DNA of 64,000 nucleotides from Brachyspira hampsonii (GTDB lineage Bacteria; Spirochaetota; Brachyspiria; Brachyspirales; Brachyspiraceae). The translations under genes and the position numbers were made by a program. The notes under the pieces were generated by a model. It worked only from the letters and a program-made list of their open reading frames with translations, was not told the origin of the DNA and searched no databases. Below are positions 34,701 through 44,112 of this stretch, piece by piece. The stretch spans positions 2,728,001-2,792,000 of the forward strand of contig NZ_CP019914.1 in assembly GCF_002214805.1 (NCBI RefSeq), read 5' to 3'. Position 1 is the first letter of the stretch. Each line of letters starts with the position of its first letter.

Positions 34701-36424
34701 AAAAAGAAATTAGTATTACTAAGAGTATTATATTAAGTTTTCTCTTACTTAGTATTTTAAGTATATTTATTATACTTTTTGTATATATATTGTACAGCAG
34801 GGGAGAGGGGGAAGATTATGCTCTTTCTACTTATGTTCTCTCTAGTTTGATATTTTTTAAAAGCTATATACCGTATGTAATAGCATTATCAGTCTATTTA
34901 TCATTTTTTAAAGCTAAATATTTATATCAGGAAAGTATATCAAAGGTTATAGCTTATCCTATAGGATTGATTGTTTTACTTGTTTGTTTTTATGCTGTAT
35001 ATGATTATTCTTTTACAAATATGTTTATTTCCAAGCTGAAAGAATACAACAGTATTAGAGATGCAAAAATATATTATGAATATGAATTAAAATTAAAAAA
35101 TGAAGCCTATGAATCAGCAAAAGAACAATTGATGGCAGGAAATTTGGATGCTGCATCTAGTTTGGCAGAAGAAGCTTTGTTTTATGATAATAATGACGGA
35201 AATACTCTTTTGCTCATTAAGTCTATACAAAAAGAAAAAATGACTAAAGAGGCTGAACTTTATAAAGAAAAATTTAATAACATAACTAATTTAATGAGTT
35301 TAGGTACTAGAGAGTTCAGTTTATCTAATTATAATTCAGCAAGTAAATATTTTAGTCAGGTATTAGAATTGGATAATAATAATCCTATGGCATTATACTA
35401 TATGAATAGAATTAATATAGCGATGAATAGAAAACCTCTGTACTATGGTAATCTTACTCCTCAGGAAGCATCTATATACGCTAAATTGTCAGAAACTATT
35501 GATATGTATGAAAGCGGATATTTATGGATAGCTTATGAAAATATTTCTAAGCTTTATTTGAATTATCCTAATATAGCGGAAATAAATAATTATTATTCTA
35601 TTATAAGAGATGCTATAACTAGATATAATTTCTTTATTAAAGAAGCCCAGGAGATTAGAGAGGCATATATTGATAATACGGATTTATTGAAAAATTCTTC
35701 TTCTTTCAGTCATAATGGTATAAATTTAATGCTAAGTAAAAATGTTTTACTCTCTTCAGCATCTAGTGCAATGTTTAAAAATAGTTTATATATGTTTGAT
35801 ATTTCACTTATGGAATTAGATGATGAATTGAAAATTGTAAGATGCGATAATTTTCTATACGGAAAAATAGCTGATTCTTTTAATTCTACAAATAATACTA
35901 AAAATATAATATTAAAGGCATATTTTGATACTAACAAGAATGAATATATATACAATGATGCTGTCAGCAAAGTTATTCCTATTAATATATCATATAGTAC
36001 ATTAGATATTATTAAGAATTATACTTCTATAAATTTAAAATATGTTAATTTATTGGAGCTTTTTACTTTAAGAAAAGAAATTCAAAAAATTGGATATTCA
36101 GATAAGGATATTAATTTTGAACTTTTAGTTAAGAATATAGAACCTATAGCTTATTTATTATTATTTATGATAATAGCATATTATTCATTCAGATTCAGAC
36201 TTGCCGCATCTACTGATAAATTCCATTTCTACAATAGGATTACAGGTGTTTTAGGTACATTATTATTTGTTACGGTTTATAAAGTTTTAATAAATTATCT
36301 TGCAATGTTAATGTTAATGGCATCTCATATAACAATTAGTGTTATTATTGCTGTTTTTGTATTTGCATTCCTTATCCTATATGTTATATTCCAAATGGCC
36401 AGAATTCCTAGAGATGTTAGATAA
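34697..36424 (+). CDS. membrane protein with central TPR domain
   Basis: A 575-residue protein. N-terminal membrane segments lie at about 12-34, 48-68 and 85-104. A periplasmic or cytosolic helical region (about 115-250) with TPR-like units follows (KEQLMAGNLDAASSLAEEALFYDNNDG; FSLSNYNSASKYFSQVLELDNNNPMALYYMNRI). A beta-rich part comes next, then three more membrane segments near the C-terminus (about 475-565). No family name is known to me. It overlaps the TPR lipoprotein upstream and rsmA downstream, so they are cotranscribed. Confidence 0.65.
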   Translation: MKKEISITKSIILSFLLLSILSIFIILFVYILYSRGEGEDYALSTYVLSSLIFFKSYIPYVIALSVYLSFFKAKYLYQESISKVIAYPIGLIVLLVCFYAVYDYSFTNMFISKLKEYNSIRDAKIYYEYELKLKNEAYESAKEQLMAGNLDAASSLAEEALFYDNNDGNTLLLIKSIQKEKMTKEAELYKEKFNNITNLMSLGTREFSLSNYNSASKYFSQVLELDNNNPMALYYMNRINIAMNRKPLYYGNLTPQEASIYAKLSETIDMYESGYLWIAYENISKLYLNYPNIAEINNYYSIIRDAITRYNFFIKEAQEIREAYIDNTDLLKNSSSFSHNGINLMLSKNVLLSSASSAMFKNSLYMFDISLMELDDELKIVRCDNFLYGKIADSFNSTNNTKNIILKAYFDTNKNEYIYNDAVSKVIPINISYSTLDIIKNYTSINLKYVNLLELFTLRKEIQKIGYSDKDINFELLVKNIEPIAYLLLFMIIAYYSFRFRLAASTDKFHFYNRITGVLGTLLFVTVYKVLINYLAMLMLMASHITISVIIAVFVFAFLILYVIFQMARIPRDVR

Positions 36425-37259
36425 TTTATATTCAAAAAGAGAAGTTACAGAATATTTGAAATGCAAGTCTATATTTCCTAATAAAAATAGAGGTCAGAAT
36501 TTCCTATGCGATAAAAATATAGCATATAATATCGCAAATACAATACCAAGTAATTTATCAAGATCTAAATATGCATTAGAAATAGGCGGAGGGCTTGGAT
36601 CTTTAACCAATATGCTTTATTCTATATATAAAGATAATCTTACTATAGTAGAATATGATAATGCTTTATACAATCATTTAATAGAGAAGTTTAATGATAT
36701 TAAGATAATACATAAAGATATATTAACATTTAATATACCATATTCAGAAAATAAATATGATATATATGGAAACATACCATACAATATAGCAAGTCCTATA
36801 ATAGAATGGCTTTTATATGAATCTTATGATAAATGGAACTATGCTGTATTTATGGTTCAAAGTGATTTTGCACAGAGACTTATAGCAAAAGAAAATACTG
36901 AGAATTATTCTTCTTTAACTTTATTTGCGAATTTTATGTCTGATATTAAATTGGAATTTAATGTTTCAAAAGATGTGTTTTATCCTATTCCAAAGGTTAC
37001 TTCATCAGTTATAAGCATTATACCAAAAAAAGCTGATATTAATATAATTGAAGTATTTAAATCTGTTTCAAAAACTCTATTTCATAATAGAAGAAAAACT
37101 ATACGAAATAATTTTATTAATTCTCCATATTTGAATATAAATAAAGCATATATTGATGAAATATTTAATAATGCAAATATTGACGGCAATATAAGAGGCG
37201 AAACTTTAGATATAAATAAAGTTATAGAACTTTCTAATATAGTAAAGGAATATATTTAA
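36414..37259 (+). CDS. rsmA: 16S rRNA dimethyladenosine transferase
   Basis: A 281-residue SAM methyltransferase (KsgA) that dimethylates two adjacent adenines near the 3' end of 16S rRNA. NRGQNFLCDKNIAYNIAN (about 24-41), motif I LEIGGGLGSLTNML (about 57-70), VEYDNALYNHL and the catalytic GNIPYNIASPIIEWLL are all present. ATG 36414 is chosen because it gives a normal N-terminus; it lies 11 bases inside the preceding gene. It ends in a 4-base overlap with the convergent lipoprotein gene. Confidence 0.93.
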   Translation: MLDNLYSKREVTEYLKCKSIFPNKNRGQNFLCDKNIAYNIANTIPSNLSRSKYALEIGGGLGSLTNMLYSIYKDNLTIVEYDNALYNHLIEKFNDIKIIHKDILTFNIPYSENKYDIYGNIPYNIASPIIEWLLYESYDKWNYAVFMVQSDFAQRLIAKENTENYSSLTLFANFMSDIKLEFNVSKDVFYPIPKVTSSVISIIPKKADINIIEVFKSVSKTLFHNRRKTIRNNFINSPYLNINKAYIDEIFNNANIDGNIRGETLDINKVIELSNIVKEYI

Positions 37260-37837
37260 TTATTGGTATTAGAAGAATCTAAAATTCTAACAGATTTAAT
37301 AATATTTTCTATTTCTTTATCATCTTTTTTACTGTTGGCATTATACATACATATTATTTGAAGCAATCCATTTTCATGAACCATTGAAAAAGATTTATGA
37401 TAAGTTTTATTAGGACCATAGTAAAAACTAAGTAAAATTTTATAAGAATTGCTTGAGCCTTCTACAAGTCCTTCATTAACTATTTCAAATTCTTTAATAA
37501 ATTGATTGTTTCTTAATCCATTTACTATATCATTTCTCGCTTTTTCTAAAGTTATAGTTCCATTATATATAGGCTTATATTTTGTATATACAACAGTATA
37601 TATAGCCGTATTTCTTTCTACTCCATAAGATTCATTGAATTCCACTGTATTATCAATAGCAACTGTCCCATCTAAAAATCCTACTTTAAAATCTTCCGGA
37701 ACATCTACTGCTATATCTGTTAGAGTTATAGTTTTAGTTCTTTGACCGCATGAAGAAAATAATAATAAAAAAGAAATTATTATCAGGGTATTAATTAATT
37801 TTTTAAATAACTTATCCATATTAATATTATATATCAT
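37256..37837 (-). CDS. predicted lipoprotein of unknown function
   Basis: A protein of 193 residues (187 if it starts at the second ATG, 37819). A hydrophobic segment ends in lipobox LFSSC. The mature part, TITLTDIAVDVPEDFKVGF onward, is beta-rich, with SYKILLSFYYGPNKTYHKSFSMVHENGLLQIICMYN. It resembles PsbP/DcrB-type lipoproteins in general pattern but no family is confirmed. Confidence 0.65.
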   Translation of the reverse strand: MIYNINMDKLFKKLINTLIIISFLLLFSSCGQRTKTITLTDIAVDVPEDFKVGFLDGTVAIDNTVEFNESYGVERNTAIYTVVYTKYKPIYNGTITLEKARNDIVNGLRNNQFIKEFEIVNEGLVEGSSNSYKILLSFYYGPNKTYHKSFSMVHENGLLQIICMYNANSKKDDKEIENIIKSVRILDSSNTNN

Positions 37838-37987
37838 ATTATATATTTTTAAAGTATAAATTATAATATATTGATTTTTTTTATAAAAATGAAAAATTAT
37901 TTTTAATTATTGAATTATTTTTTTATATTTAAATATATATTTGATTTTAATTTTGAATGAAAATAAAAATTGAAAGGATACTTTATA

Positions 37988-39421
37988 ATGAGAAAAACAA
38001 AAATAATAGCAACTTTAGGACCAAGATGGTCTAATGAGGATATGATAAGAAAGATTATAGAAAATGGGGCAGATGTATGCAGGTTAAATTTTTCTTTTGG
38101 AACTTATGATGAGCATTTAGAGAGAATAAATATAATAAGAAAAGTATCGAATGAGTTAAAAAAACCTGTTGCAATATTGGCAGATTTGCAAGGACCTAAA
38201 ATAAGAATAGGTAAATTGAAAGAGCCTATTACCGTAAAAGAAGGCGATATAGTAAAACTTAGCGGATATAAAGAAACTAATGATGAGAGCATTATACCTA
38301 CAACACATTCCAATATAGCCCATGATGTAAAATCAGGCTCTATGCTATTAATATCTGACGGTACTATACAGCTTATAGTAGAATCAAGCGATGAGGCTTC
38401 AAAACTTGTTGTATGTAAGGTTATAACAGGAGGTACTATATTAAGCAGTAAGGGTATTAATCTTCCGGGGGCACATGTTACAACAGAAGTTCTTACTGAA
38501 AAAGATGTTAATGATGCTTTATTTGCTGCTAAGAATGGAGTTAATTATTTAGGAATGAGTTTTGTAAGAAAGGCTGAAGATGTTATTAGGCTTAGAAAGA
38601 TATTAGATGATAATAATCTTAAAGATGTGGGTATTGTTTCAAAAATAGAAAATACTGAATCTCTTGAGAATTTAGAAGATATAATAAAGCATTCTGACGG
38701 CGTAATGGTGGCTAGAGGAGATTTAGGAGTAGAAATACCATTTGGAGAAGTACCTGTTTGGCAGAAGAAGATATTAAGAATGGCAAATGATATAGGAAAA
38801 ATCACTATTATAGCAACCCAAATGCTTGAAAGTATGACAAAGAGTCCTGTGCCTTCAAGAGCTGAGGCTAGTGATGTTGCTAATGCTGTTTTAGACGGTA
38901 CTGATGTTGTTATGATGTCTGCCGAAACTGCTTCTGGGGATTATCCTATAGAATCTGTTAAAGCTATGGTTTCTATAGTAGAGGCGGCAGAAAAATCCGT
39001 TATAAGAGATTTGCATGAAAATATGTCTTATTTAGACAGGGGAGTTAATGATGCATTGACTGACAGTGCTTCTTATTTATCATATTGTTTAGATAATAAA
39101 GTCATAATTGCTCTTTCAAGATCTGGACATACTGTTAAAAATTTATCTAAAAAAAGACCTAAAACACCTATAGTTTTTATGTCTGCTGATACTGATTTAT
39201 GTAACAGGCTTTCTATATGTCATAATGTTTATACTATACTCATGCCTGAAGATTTGAATTTCAGTGCCGGTATAAGTCATGGCGGACAGATTGATATACT
39301 TGAAGATACATTAATCAAACATAATTTAGCTAATCATGGAGATATTGCTATACTTGTCAGCGGAAGCAAATGGCAGGGAAGATGGCAGGAAAACAGTGTT
39401 CGTGTAGTTGTAATACATTAA
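37988..39421 (+). CDS. pyk: pyruvate kinase
   Basis: A 477-residue glycolytic enzyme (phosphoenolpyruvate + ADP to pyruvate + ATP). It begins MRKTKIIATLGPRWSNEDMI and has the substrate loop VCRLNFSFGTYDEH. The catalytic signature GIVSKIENTESLENL has the Lys and Glu, with VMVARGDLGVEIPFGEVP and TIIATQMLESMTKSPVPSRAE. The C-terminal domain is present in normal form. ATG 37988 follows GAAAGGA; the in-frame ATG at 37970 would add six residues without homology. A terminator follows the stop. Confidence 0.96.
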   Translation: MRKTKIIATLGPRWSNEDMIRKIIENGADVCRLNFSFGTYDEHLERINIIRKVSNELKKPVAILADLQGPKIRIGKLKEPITVKEGDIVKLSGYKETNDESIIPTTHSNIAHDVKSGSMLLISDGTIQLIVESSDEASKLVVCKVITGGTILSSKGINLPGAHVTTEVLTEKDVNDALFAAKNGVNYLGMSFVRKAEDVIRLRKILDDNNLKDVGIVSKIENTESLENLEDIIKHSDGVMVARGDLGVEIPFGEVPVWQKKILRMANDIGKITIIATQMLESMTKSPVPSRAEASDVANAVLDGTDVVMMSAETASGDYPIESVKAMVSIVEAAEKSVIRDLHENMSYLDRGVNDALTDSASYLSYCLDNKVIIALSRSGHTVKNLSKKRPKTPIVFMSADTDLCNRLSICHNVYTILMPEDLNFSAGISHGGQIDILEDTLIKHNLANHGDIAILVSGSKWQGRWQENSVRVVVIH

Positions 39422-39444
39422 TTTATATATTATATGGTTTTTAA

Positions 39445-39475
39445 GGATTACTATTAATTATAGTAATCCTTTTTT
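39445..39475 (+). terminator. intrinsic terminator after pyk
   Basis: GGATTACTAT (39445-39454) pairs perfectly with ATAGTAATCC (39460-39469) across a 5-nt loop, followed by a run of T. Confidence 0.9.
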
Positions 39476-39613
39476 AATATTTTATATGTTTAATAATTAT
39501 ATTATATGCCAAAAAATTAGATAAAAAATTAATATTTTATAAATTACTACTTGAAGTAATTTTGAAATTTTGTATAATATTATGATTAATAAACTTTATG
39601 GAGTGGTTTTTAT

Positions 39614-41002
39614 ATGGATAATGAAAAAAGAGAGAGGTTATCTAACCGAATTGGTTTTATTATTGTATCGGCCGGATGTGCCATAGGGCTTGGCAATATA
39701 TGGCGATTTCCTTATATAACAGGAAAATACGGAGGAGCTCTTTTTGTCATTATATACTTAATATGTTTAGCTATTGTAGGGCTTCCAATACTTATAATGG
39801 AATTTAGTATTGGAAGGGCAGGACAAAAAGATATTGCAGGTTCATATAAGGTAATAGAGAAAAAAGGTTCTAAATGGCATTTAATAGGCTATGTGCAAAT
39901 GTTAGGCTGTTTAATACTTATGATGTTTTATACTAGTGTTACAGGCTGGACTATCACTTATGCCTATTATATGGCTTCAGGAGTTACTTTGGGACTCACA
40001 CCTGATGGTATAGCTGAGTTTTTTGGAAAGATGCTTTCCAATCCTGCGATAATGGTTTTCAGTTTATTCATTTCAGTATTCTTAGGAATATTGATATGCT
40101 TTAAAGGACTGCAAAAGGGTGTTGAAAGAGCATCTAAAATTATGATGTCATCATTATTTGTTATAGTAATAGTATTAATAATTAGATCTGTTACTTTAGA
40201 AGGTGCTGTAGAGGGTATAAAATTCTATTTGCTTCCTGATTTATCCAAAATGGTTGATGGGGGAGTAGAGAAGTTTTTTGAGGTTATATATGCAGCTTTA
40301 GGGCAGGCATTTTTTACATTGGGAATTGGTGTCGGAAGTATGACCATATTCGGAAGCTACATAGGAAAGGAAAGATCTTTAACTAATGAATCTATAATAA
40401 TAGTAATATTAGATACTTTAATAGCATTTCTTGCTGGTCTTGTAATATTTCCGGCTTGTTTTGCCTTTGGGGTTAATCCCGGAGATGGTGCTGGTTTAGC
40501 TTTTGTAACATTACCTAATATATTTAATTCAATGCCTATGCCTAGATTATGGGGGACATTGTTCTTTTTATTTTTAGCTATGGCGGCATTAACTACCGTT
40601 GTTACTGTATTTGAAAATTTAATAGCTTTTACTATGTCTGAATTTAATATGCATAGAAATAAGGCTTCTATATTAGTTGGAATAGTAGTATTTATATGTT
40701 CGCTTCCTACTGCTTTGGGTTTTAATGTGTTGTCATTCATACAGCCTATGGGACAAAATACTAGCTTTTTAGATTTATTTGATTTTATAGTAAGCTATAA
40801 TTTGGTTGAGCTTGGAGGGATATATATAATAATATTCTGCGTGTCAAAATATGGCTGGGGATGGGACAATTTCATTAATGAAGTAGATTCTGGTTTGGGA
40901 ATAAAATTTCCTAAATTTTCAAGAATTTATGTAACTTATTTTCTGCCTTTGATATTATTTGCTATGTTTATTATTAATTATATATATAAATTTTTTATTT
41001 AG
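39614..41002 (+). CDS. neurotransmitter:sodium symporter family transporter
   Basis: A 462-residue inner-membrane protein with about 11-12 membrane segments. The N-terminus has the NSS signature: FIIVSAGCAIGLGNIWRFPYITGKYGGALF (Na+ and substrate site in the unwound first helix). GLPILIMEFSIGRAGQ and the sixth-helix AALGQAFFTLGIGVGSMTIFGSY follow. It imports an amino acid or related compound with Na+, like LeuT, Tyt1 or MhsT; the substrate cannot be told. It is monocistronic with a hairpin after the stop. Confidence 0.92.
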   Translation: MDNEKRERLSNRIGFIIVSAGCAIGLGNIWRFPYITGKYGGALFVIIYLICLAIVGLPILIMEFSIGRAGQKDIAGSYKVIEKKGSKWHLIGYVQMLGCLILMMFYTSVTGWTITYAYYMASGVTLGLTPDGIAEFFGKMLSNPAIMVFSLFISVFLGILICFKGLQKGVERASKIMMSSLFVIVIVLIIRSVTLEGAVEGIKFYLLPDLSKMVDGGVEKFFEVIYAALGQAFFTLGIGVGSMTIFGSYIGKERSLTNESIIIVILDTLIAFLAGLVIFPACFAFGVNPGDGAGLAFVTLPNIFNSMPMPRLWGTLFFLFLAMAALTTVVTVFENLIAFTMSEFNMHRNKASILVGIVVFICSLPTALGFNVLSFIQPMGQNTSFLDLFDFIVSYNLVELGGIYIIIFCVSKYGWGWDNFINEVDSGLGIKFPKFSRIYVTYFLPLILFAMFIINYIYKFFI

Positions 41003-41022
41003 AATATTGAATTAAATATTAT

Positions 41023-41056
41023 AGCCAAGTATAGTTTTATGTGCTTGGCTTTATTT
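41023..41056 (+). terminator. probable terminator after the NSS transporter
   Basis: AGCCAAG (41023-41029) pairs with CTTGGCT (41044-41050), followed by a broken T-rich tract. It is weaker than the other terminators. Confidence 0.6.
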
Positions 41057-41464
41057 ATTATTTTTTATAGGTTTTTATAATAGGTTTTATTCATTTGTAT
41101 AGTCAAATAGTAAATATTGTCTTTAATATCTTTTTATGCTATACTTATGATTATCAAATATTTTCTATAGATAATTTAATAATAAAAATTAATTAAATTT
41201 CTAATTACAAAATATATTTATTTAATATCAGATTCAGTTACTAGAATATTGATTGAATTTTTAAATAATATAAACATATTTTTAATAATTTAATAATAAA
41301 AATATTTATAATATCTGTATAGGTCAGTTGATATGTTAATGGAATTTTGGAAAATTGATAAAAATATAAATTGAGTATTTTATTTTTATCATAAAGATTT
41401 TTGAAATAAGTGTTCTATAATATAAAATAAATGACTGCTTAAAATTATATTAGGAGTGATTAAG
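41057..41464. other. intergenic region
   Basis: About 400 AT-rich bases with no supported gene or RNA. The ribosome site AGGAG of the next gene is at its end. Confidence 0.5.
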
Positions 41465-41881
41465 ATGTTAGAAAAAGAAGTTTATGAAAGAATAAAAAAA
41501 AGATTTGAATCTCAGGATTTTTTATCTTTTGTAGGAATGAAGCTTGAACATTTAGAAAAGGGAAAAGCTGTAATATCATGTGAGAATAAAAAAGAGTTTT
41601 CACAATATTTGGGATATATGCATGGAGGTATGGTTTCGGCTATTGCAGATACTGCAGGAGGTCATGCTGCTGCCACTATGCTTAAGGATTGCTATAAAAC
41701 AGTAACTTCTGAATTAAAAATACATTTTTTAAAGCCTGTTGTTTCTAAAAAAGTAATAGCCACAGGTGAGGTTATAAGTGCCGGTAAAAGATTAATTATA
41801 GTAGAATCTACTATAAGAGATGAAGAAGATAATATGCTTGCCAAAATGATAGCCACTATGTTTGTGATAGAGCCTTCTTAA
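41465..41881 (+). CDS. PaaI-type hotdog-fold thioesterase
   Basis: A 138-residue acyl-CoA thioesterase of the hotdog superfamily. The key block GYMHGGMVSAIADTAGGHAA (about 51-70) carries the HGG turn and the catalytic Asp of PaaI/YbaW-type enzymes. VTSELKIHFLKPVVSKKVIATGEV and MLAKMIATMFVI follow. It hydrolyses a CoA thioester; the acyl group is unknown. ATG 41465 is chosen because AGGAG lies 8 bases before it; a GTG in frame at 41456 overlaps that site. Confidence 0.87.
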   Translation: MLEKEVYERIKKRFESQDFLSFVGMKLEHLEKGKAVISCENKKEFSQYLGYMHGGMVSAIADTAGGHAAATMLKDCYKTVTSELKIHFLKPVVSKKVIATGEVISAGKRLIIVESTIRDEEDNMLAKMIATMFVIEPS

Positions 41882-42087
41882 AAATTATAAATTGATGTCA
41901 TTTTTATTTTTAACTGCTTAAAGCGTATAAATTAGAATATATTAGCATAAAGTATTATAAAGTATCATAATGTAAGCATTGTAAAAGAATTTGTGTTACA
42001 GTTATATTTATATAGTACAAAGCAAAAATTACACTGATATAAAAATACTATAAGTATAATTAAAAAATTATATATTTGGAAATTATT

Positions 42088-42897
42088 ATGCATATAAATG
42101 ATATATTGAATGATTATATAAAAACAATTACTGAAAATAATAATAATATTGATTCCATAGTTTTATCAGGGTCAAGGAGTAGTTTGATAAATGATGATAT
42201 GTCAGATTATGATATTTATGTTTATTCCAAAGGCTTATTAAAGAATAAAGATGATGTAGAATCGAGGATAAAATTTGCAGAGAAATATGCTTCTTATTAT
42301 GAAATAGGAAATGATTATTTTGAGTATGGCGATGAGATGATATTAAAAGACAGCGGTATATGTTTGGATTTTATGTATAGGGATTTATCTTGGGCTGAAG
42401 GAGAGATGGAATATGTATGGAGAGGCTGCAATTCAAAAATAGGATATACTACTGCTTTTTTATACAATATCAAACATTCTAATATACTTTATGATAAAGG
42501 CGGAAAATTTAAGAAGTTTCAAGATGAATTAAATGGAGAATATCCTAATAAATTAAAAAACAACATAATAGAAAAAAATTTTAATGTTATGTACGGAAAG
42601 AAAATAGCATCTTTTTATGAGCAATTAGAAAAAGCAGTAAAAAGAAATGATATTGTTAGTATTAATCATAGGATTACGGCTATATTATCATCATATTTTG
42701 ATATTTTATTTGCATTAAATGAAGAACTTCATGTGGGAGAAAAGAAGCTTTTAGATTATGTATTCAAGCTATGCAGTAAAATTCCAAATAATTTTGATAA
42801 AGATATAAAAAATATTTTATTGTGTGATAAAGAAAATGATAAAAATATTTTGAAAAAAGTTAAAATTCTTATTGAAAATATTGAAAAAATTTTTTAA
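42088..42897 (+). CDS. nucleotidyltransferase with DUF4037-like C-terminal domain
   Basis: A 269-residue protein. Residues about 18-42 hold the nucleotidyltransferase signature SIVLSGSRSSLINDDMSDYDIYVY (GSRS then DxD). Residues about 90-265 are helical, with DFMYRDLSWAEGEMEYVWRGC and NIKHSNILYDKGG, which fits DUF4037. Such proteins may transfer a nucleotide to an antibiotic, RNA or protein; the target is unknown. ATG 42088 after TTTGGA is preferred over the upstream TTG. Confidence 0.7.
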   Translation: MHINDILNDYIKTITENNNNIDSIVLSGSRSSLINDDMSDYDIYVYSKGLLKNKDDVESRIKFAEKYASYYEIGNDYFEYGDEMILKDSGICLDFMYRDLSWAEGEMEYVWRGCNSKIGYTTAFLYNIKHSNILYDKGGKFKKFQDELNGEYPNKLKNNIIEKNFNVMYGKKIASFYEQLEKAVKRNDIVSINHRITAILSSYFDILFALNEELHVGEKKLLDYVFKLCSKIPNNFDKDIKNILLCDKENDKNILKKVKILIENIEKIF

Positions 42898-43007
42898 ATT
42901 ATTAAACATAAAATTCATTAATATAATATATCATTTTTTTTATTGTATTGAAAATAATTTTATGGTATAATATTACGGTATTTAATTTTGTGTTATAGGA
43001 AAAATCA

Positions 43008-44027
43008 ATGGAGAATCTAGAGGAGCTTCATAGCTTTTTAAAAAACAGCATAGAAAATGCTAATACTCAGGCTGAAATAGATGATATAAGAATTCATTAT
43101 TTAGGGCGAAAAGGAAAAATAACAGAGCTTTTGAAAAGTCTATCTTCTATAGATAATATTGAGGAGAAGAAAGAGTTCGGAAAAAAGATTAATGAGATAA
43201 AGAGTTATTGTGAGAATTCTTTATTGGAAAAGAAAAATTTAATATCCGAGCGGGAATTTTTATCTTCTTTAGAGAAGAATAAAATAGATATAACTATGCC
43301 CGGAAGAAGACCAAAATCTGCCGGAATTAATCTTCTTACCAGAGTAGAAGAGGAAATAGTTTCAATTTTAACAGAAATAGGTTTTAGAGTTGTGGAAGGT
43401 AACGAGATAGAAGATGATTTTCATAATTTTGAGGCATTAAATATACCATATTATCATCCTTCAAGAGATAGTCATGACTCTTTCTTTATATCTAAAGATC
43501 ATGTACTTAGAACTCATACATCAGGCATGCAGATAAGAACCATGATGGAAACGCCTCCTCCTATAGCAGTTGTTTCACCGGGTAAATGTGCAAGAAGAGA
43601 TGCTATAGATTCAAAACATTCTCCTGTATTTCATCAAGTTGAAGGGATTATGGTTGATAATGGAATAAGTTTTAATGATTTGAAAGGTATATTAGAATTA
43701 TTCTGTAAAAAAATGTTTGGGGATAAGACACAGATAAGATTAAGACCAGATTATTTCCCATTTGTAGAGCCGGGTGCAGATTTGAGTGCTACTTGTGTAA
43801 TATGCGGAGGAAGCGGATGTAAAACATGCGGCGGAGAGGGCTGGCTTGAACTTATGGGAGCAGGTATGATTCATCCTAATGTATTTAAACATGTTGGATA
43901 TGATATAAATAAATATACAGGTTTTGCATTTGGAATGGGTATAGAAAGAGTAGCTATGATTAAATATGGAATAACTGATATAAGAATGTTTTATGAAAAC
44001 GATATAGATTTCTTAAAGCAATGGTGA
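43008..44027 (+). CDS. pheS: phenylalanine-tRNA ligase alpha subunit
   Basis: A 339-residue class II synthetase subunit. An N-terminal coiled coil (about 1-85) contacts tRNA; then come motif 1 (LTRVEEEIVSILTEIGFRVV), HPSRDSHDSFFI, motif 2 (PVFHQVEGIMVD), and motif 3 (GFAFGMGIERVAMIKYGI). It includes a Cys-rich insert, CVICGGSGCKTCGGEGWLEL (about 263-282), that can bind zinc and is present in many bacterial PheS. It pairs with PheT in an (alpha-beta)2 enzyme. TATAAT lies upstream, and no T-box structure is seen in the short leader. Confidence 0.96.
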   Translation: MENLEELHSFLKNSIENANTQAEIDDIRIHYLGRKGKITELLKSLSSIDNIEEKKEFGKKINEIKSYCENSLLEKKNLISEREFLSSLEKNKIDITMPGRRPKSAGINLLTRVEEEIVSILTEIGFRVVEGNEIEDDFHNFEALNIPYYHPSRDSHDSFFISKDHVLRTHTSGMQIRTMMETPPPIAVVSPGKCARRDAIDSKHSPVFHQVEGIMVDNGISFNDLKGILELFCKKMFGDKTQIRLRPDYFPFVEPGADLSATCVICGGSGCKTCGGEGWLELMGAGMIHPNVFKHVGYDINKYTGFAFGMGIERVAMIKYGITDIRMFYENDIDFLKQW

Positions 44028-44112
44028 AAATATTTAATTAAATAAGTATAGAGGCTGAAATATATAGCAATAATAAAAATATTTTTAAGTGAATTAAGTT
44101 GAGGATATAATA

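Noticed and set aside
42900-43007. T-box riboswitch before pheS
   Set aside because: The space between TATAAT and the ATG is too short, and no T-box sequence or specifier stem is seen.
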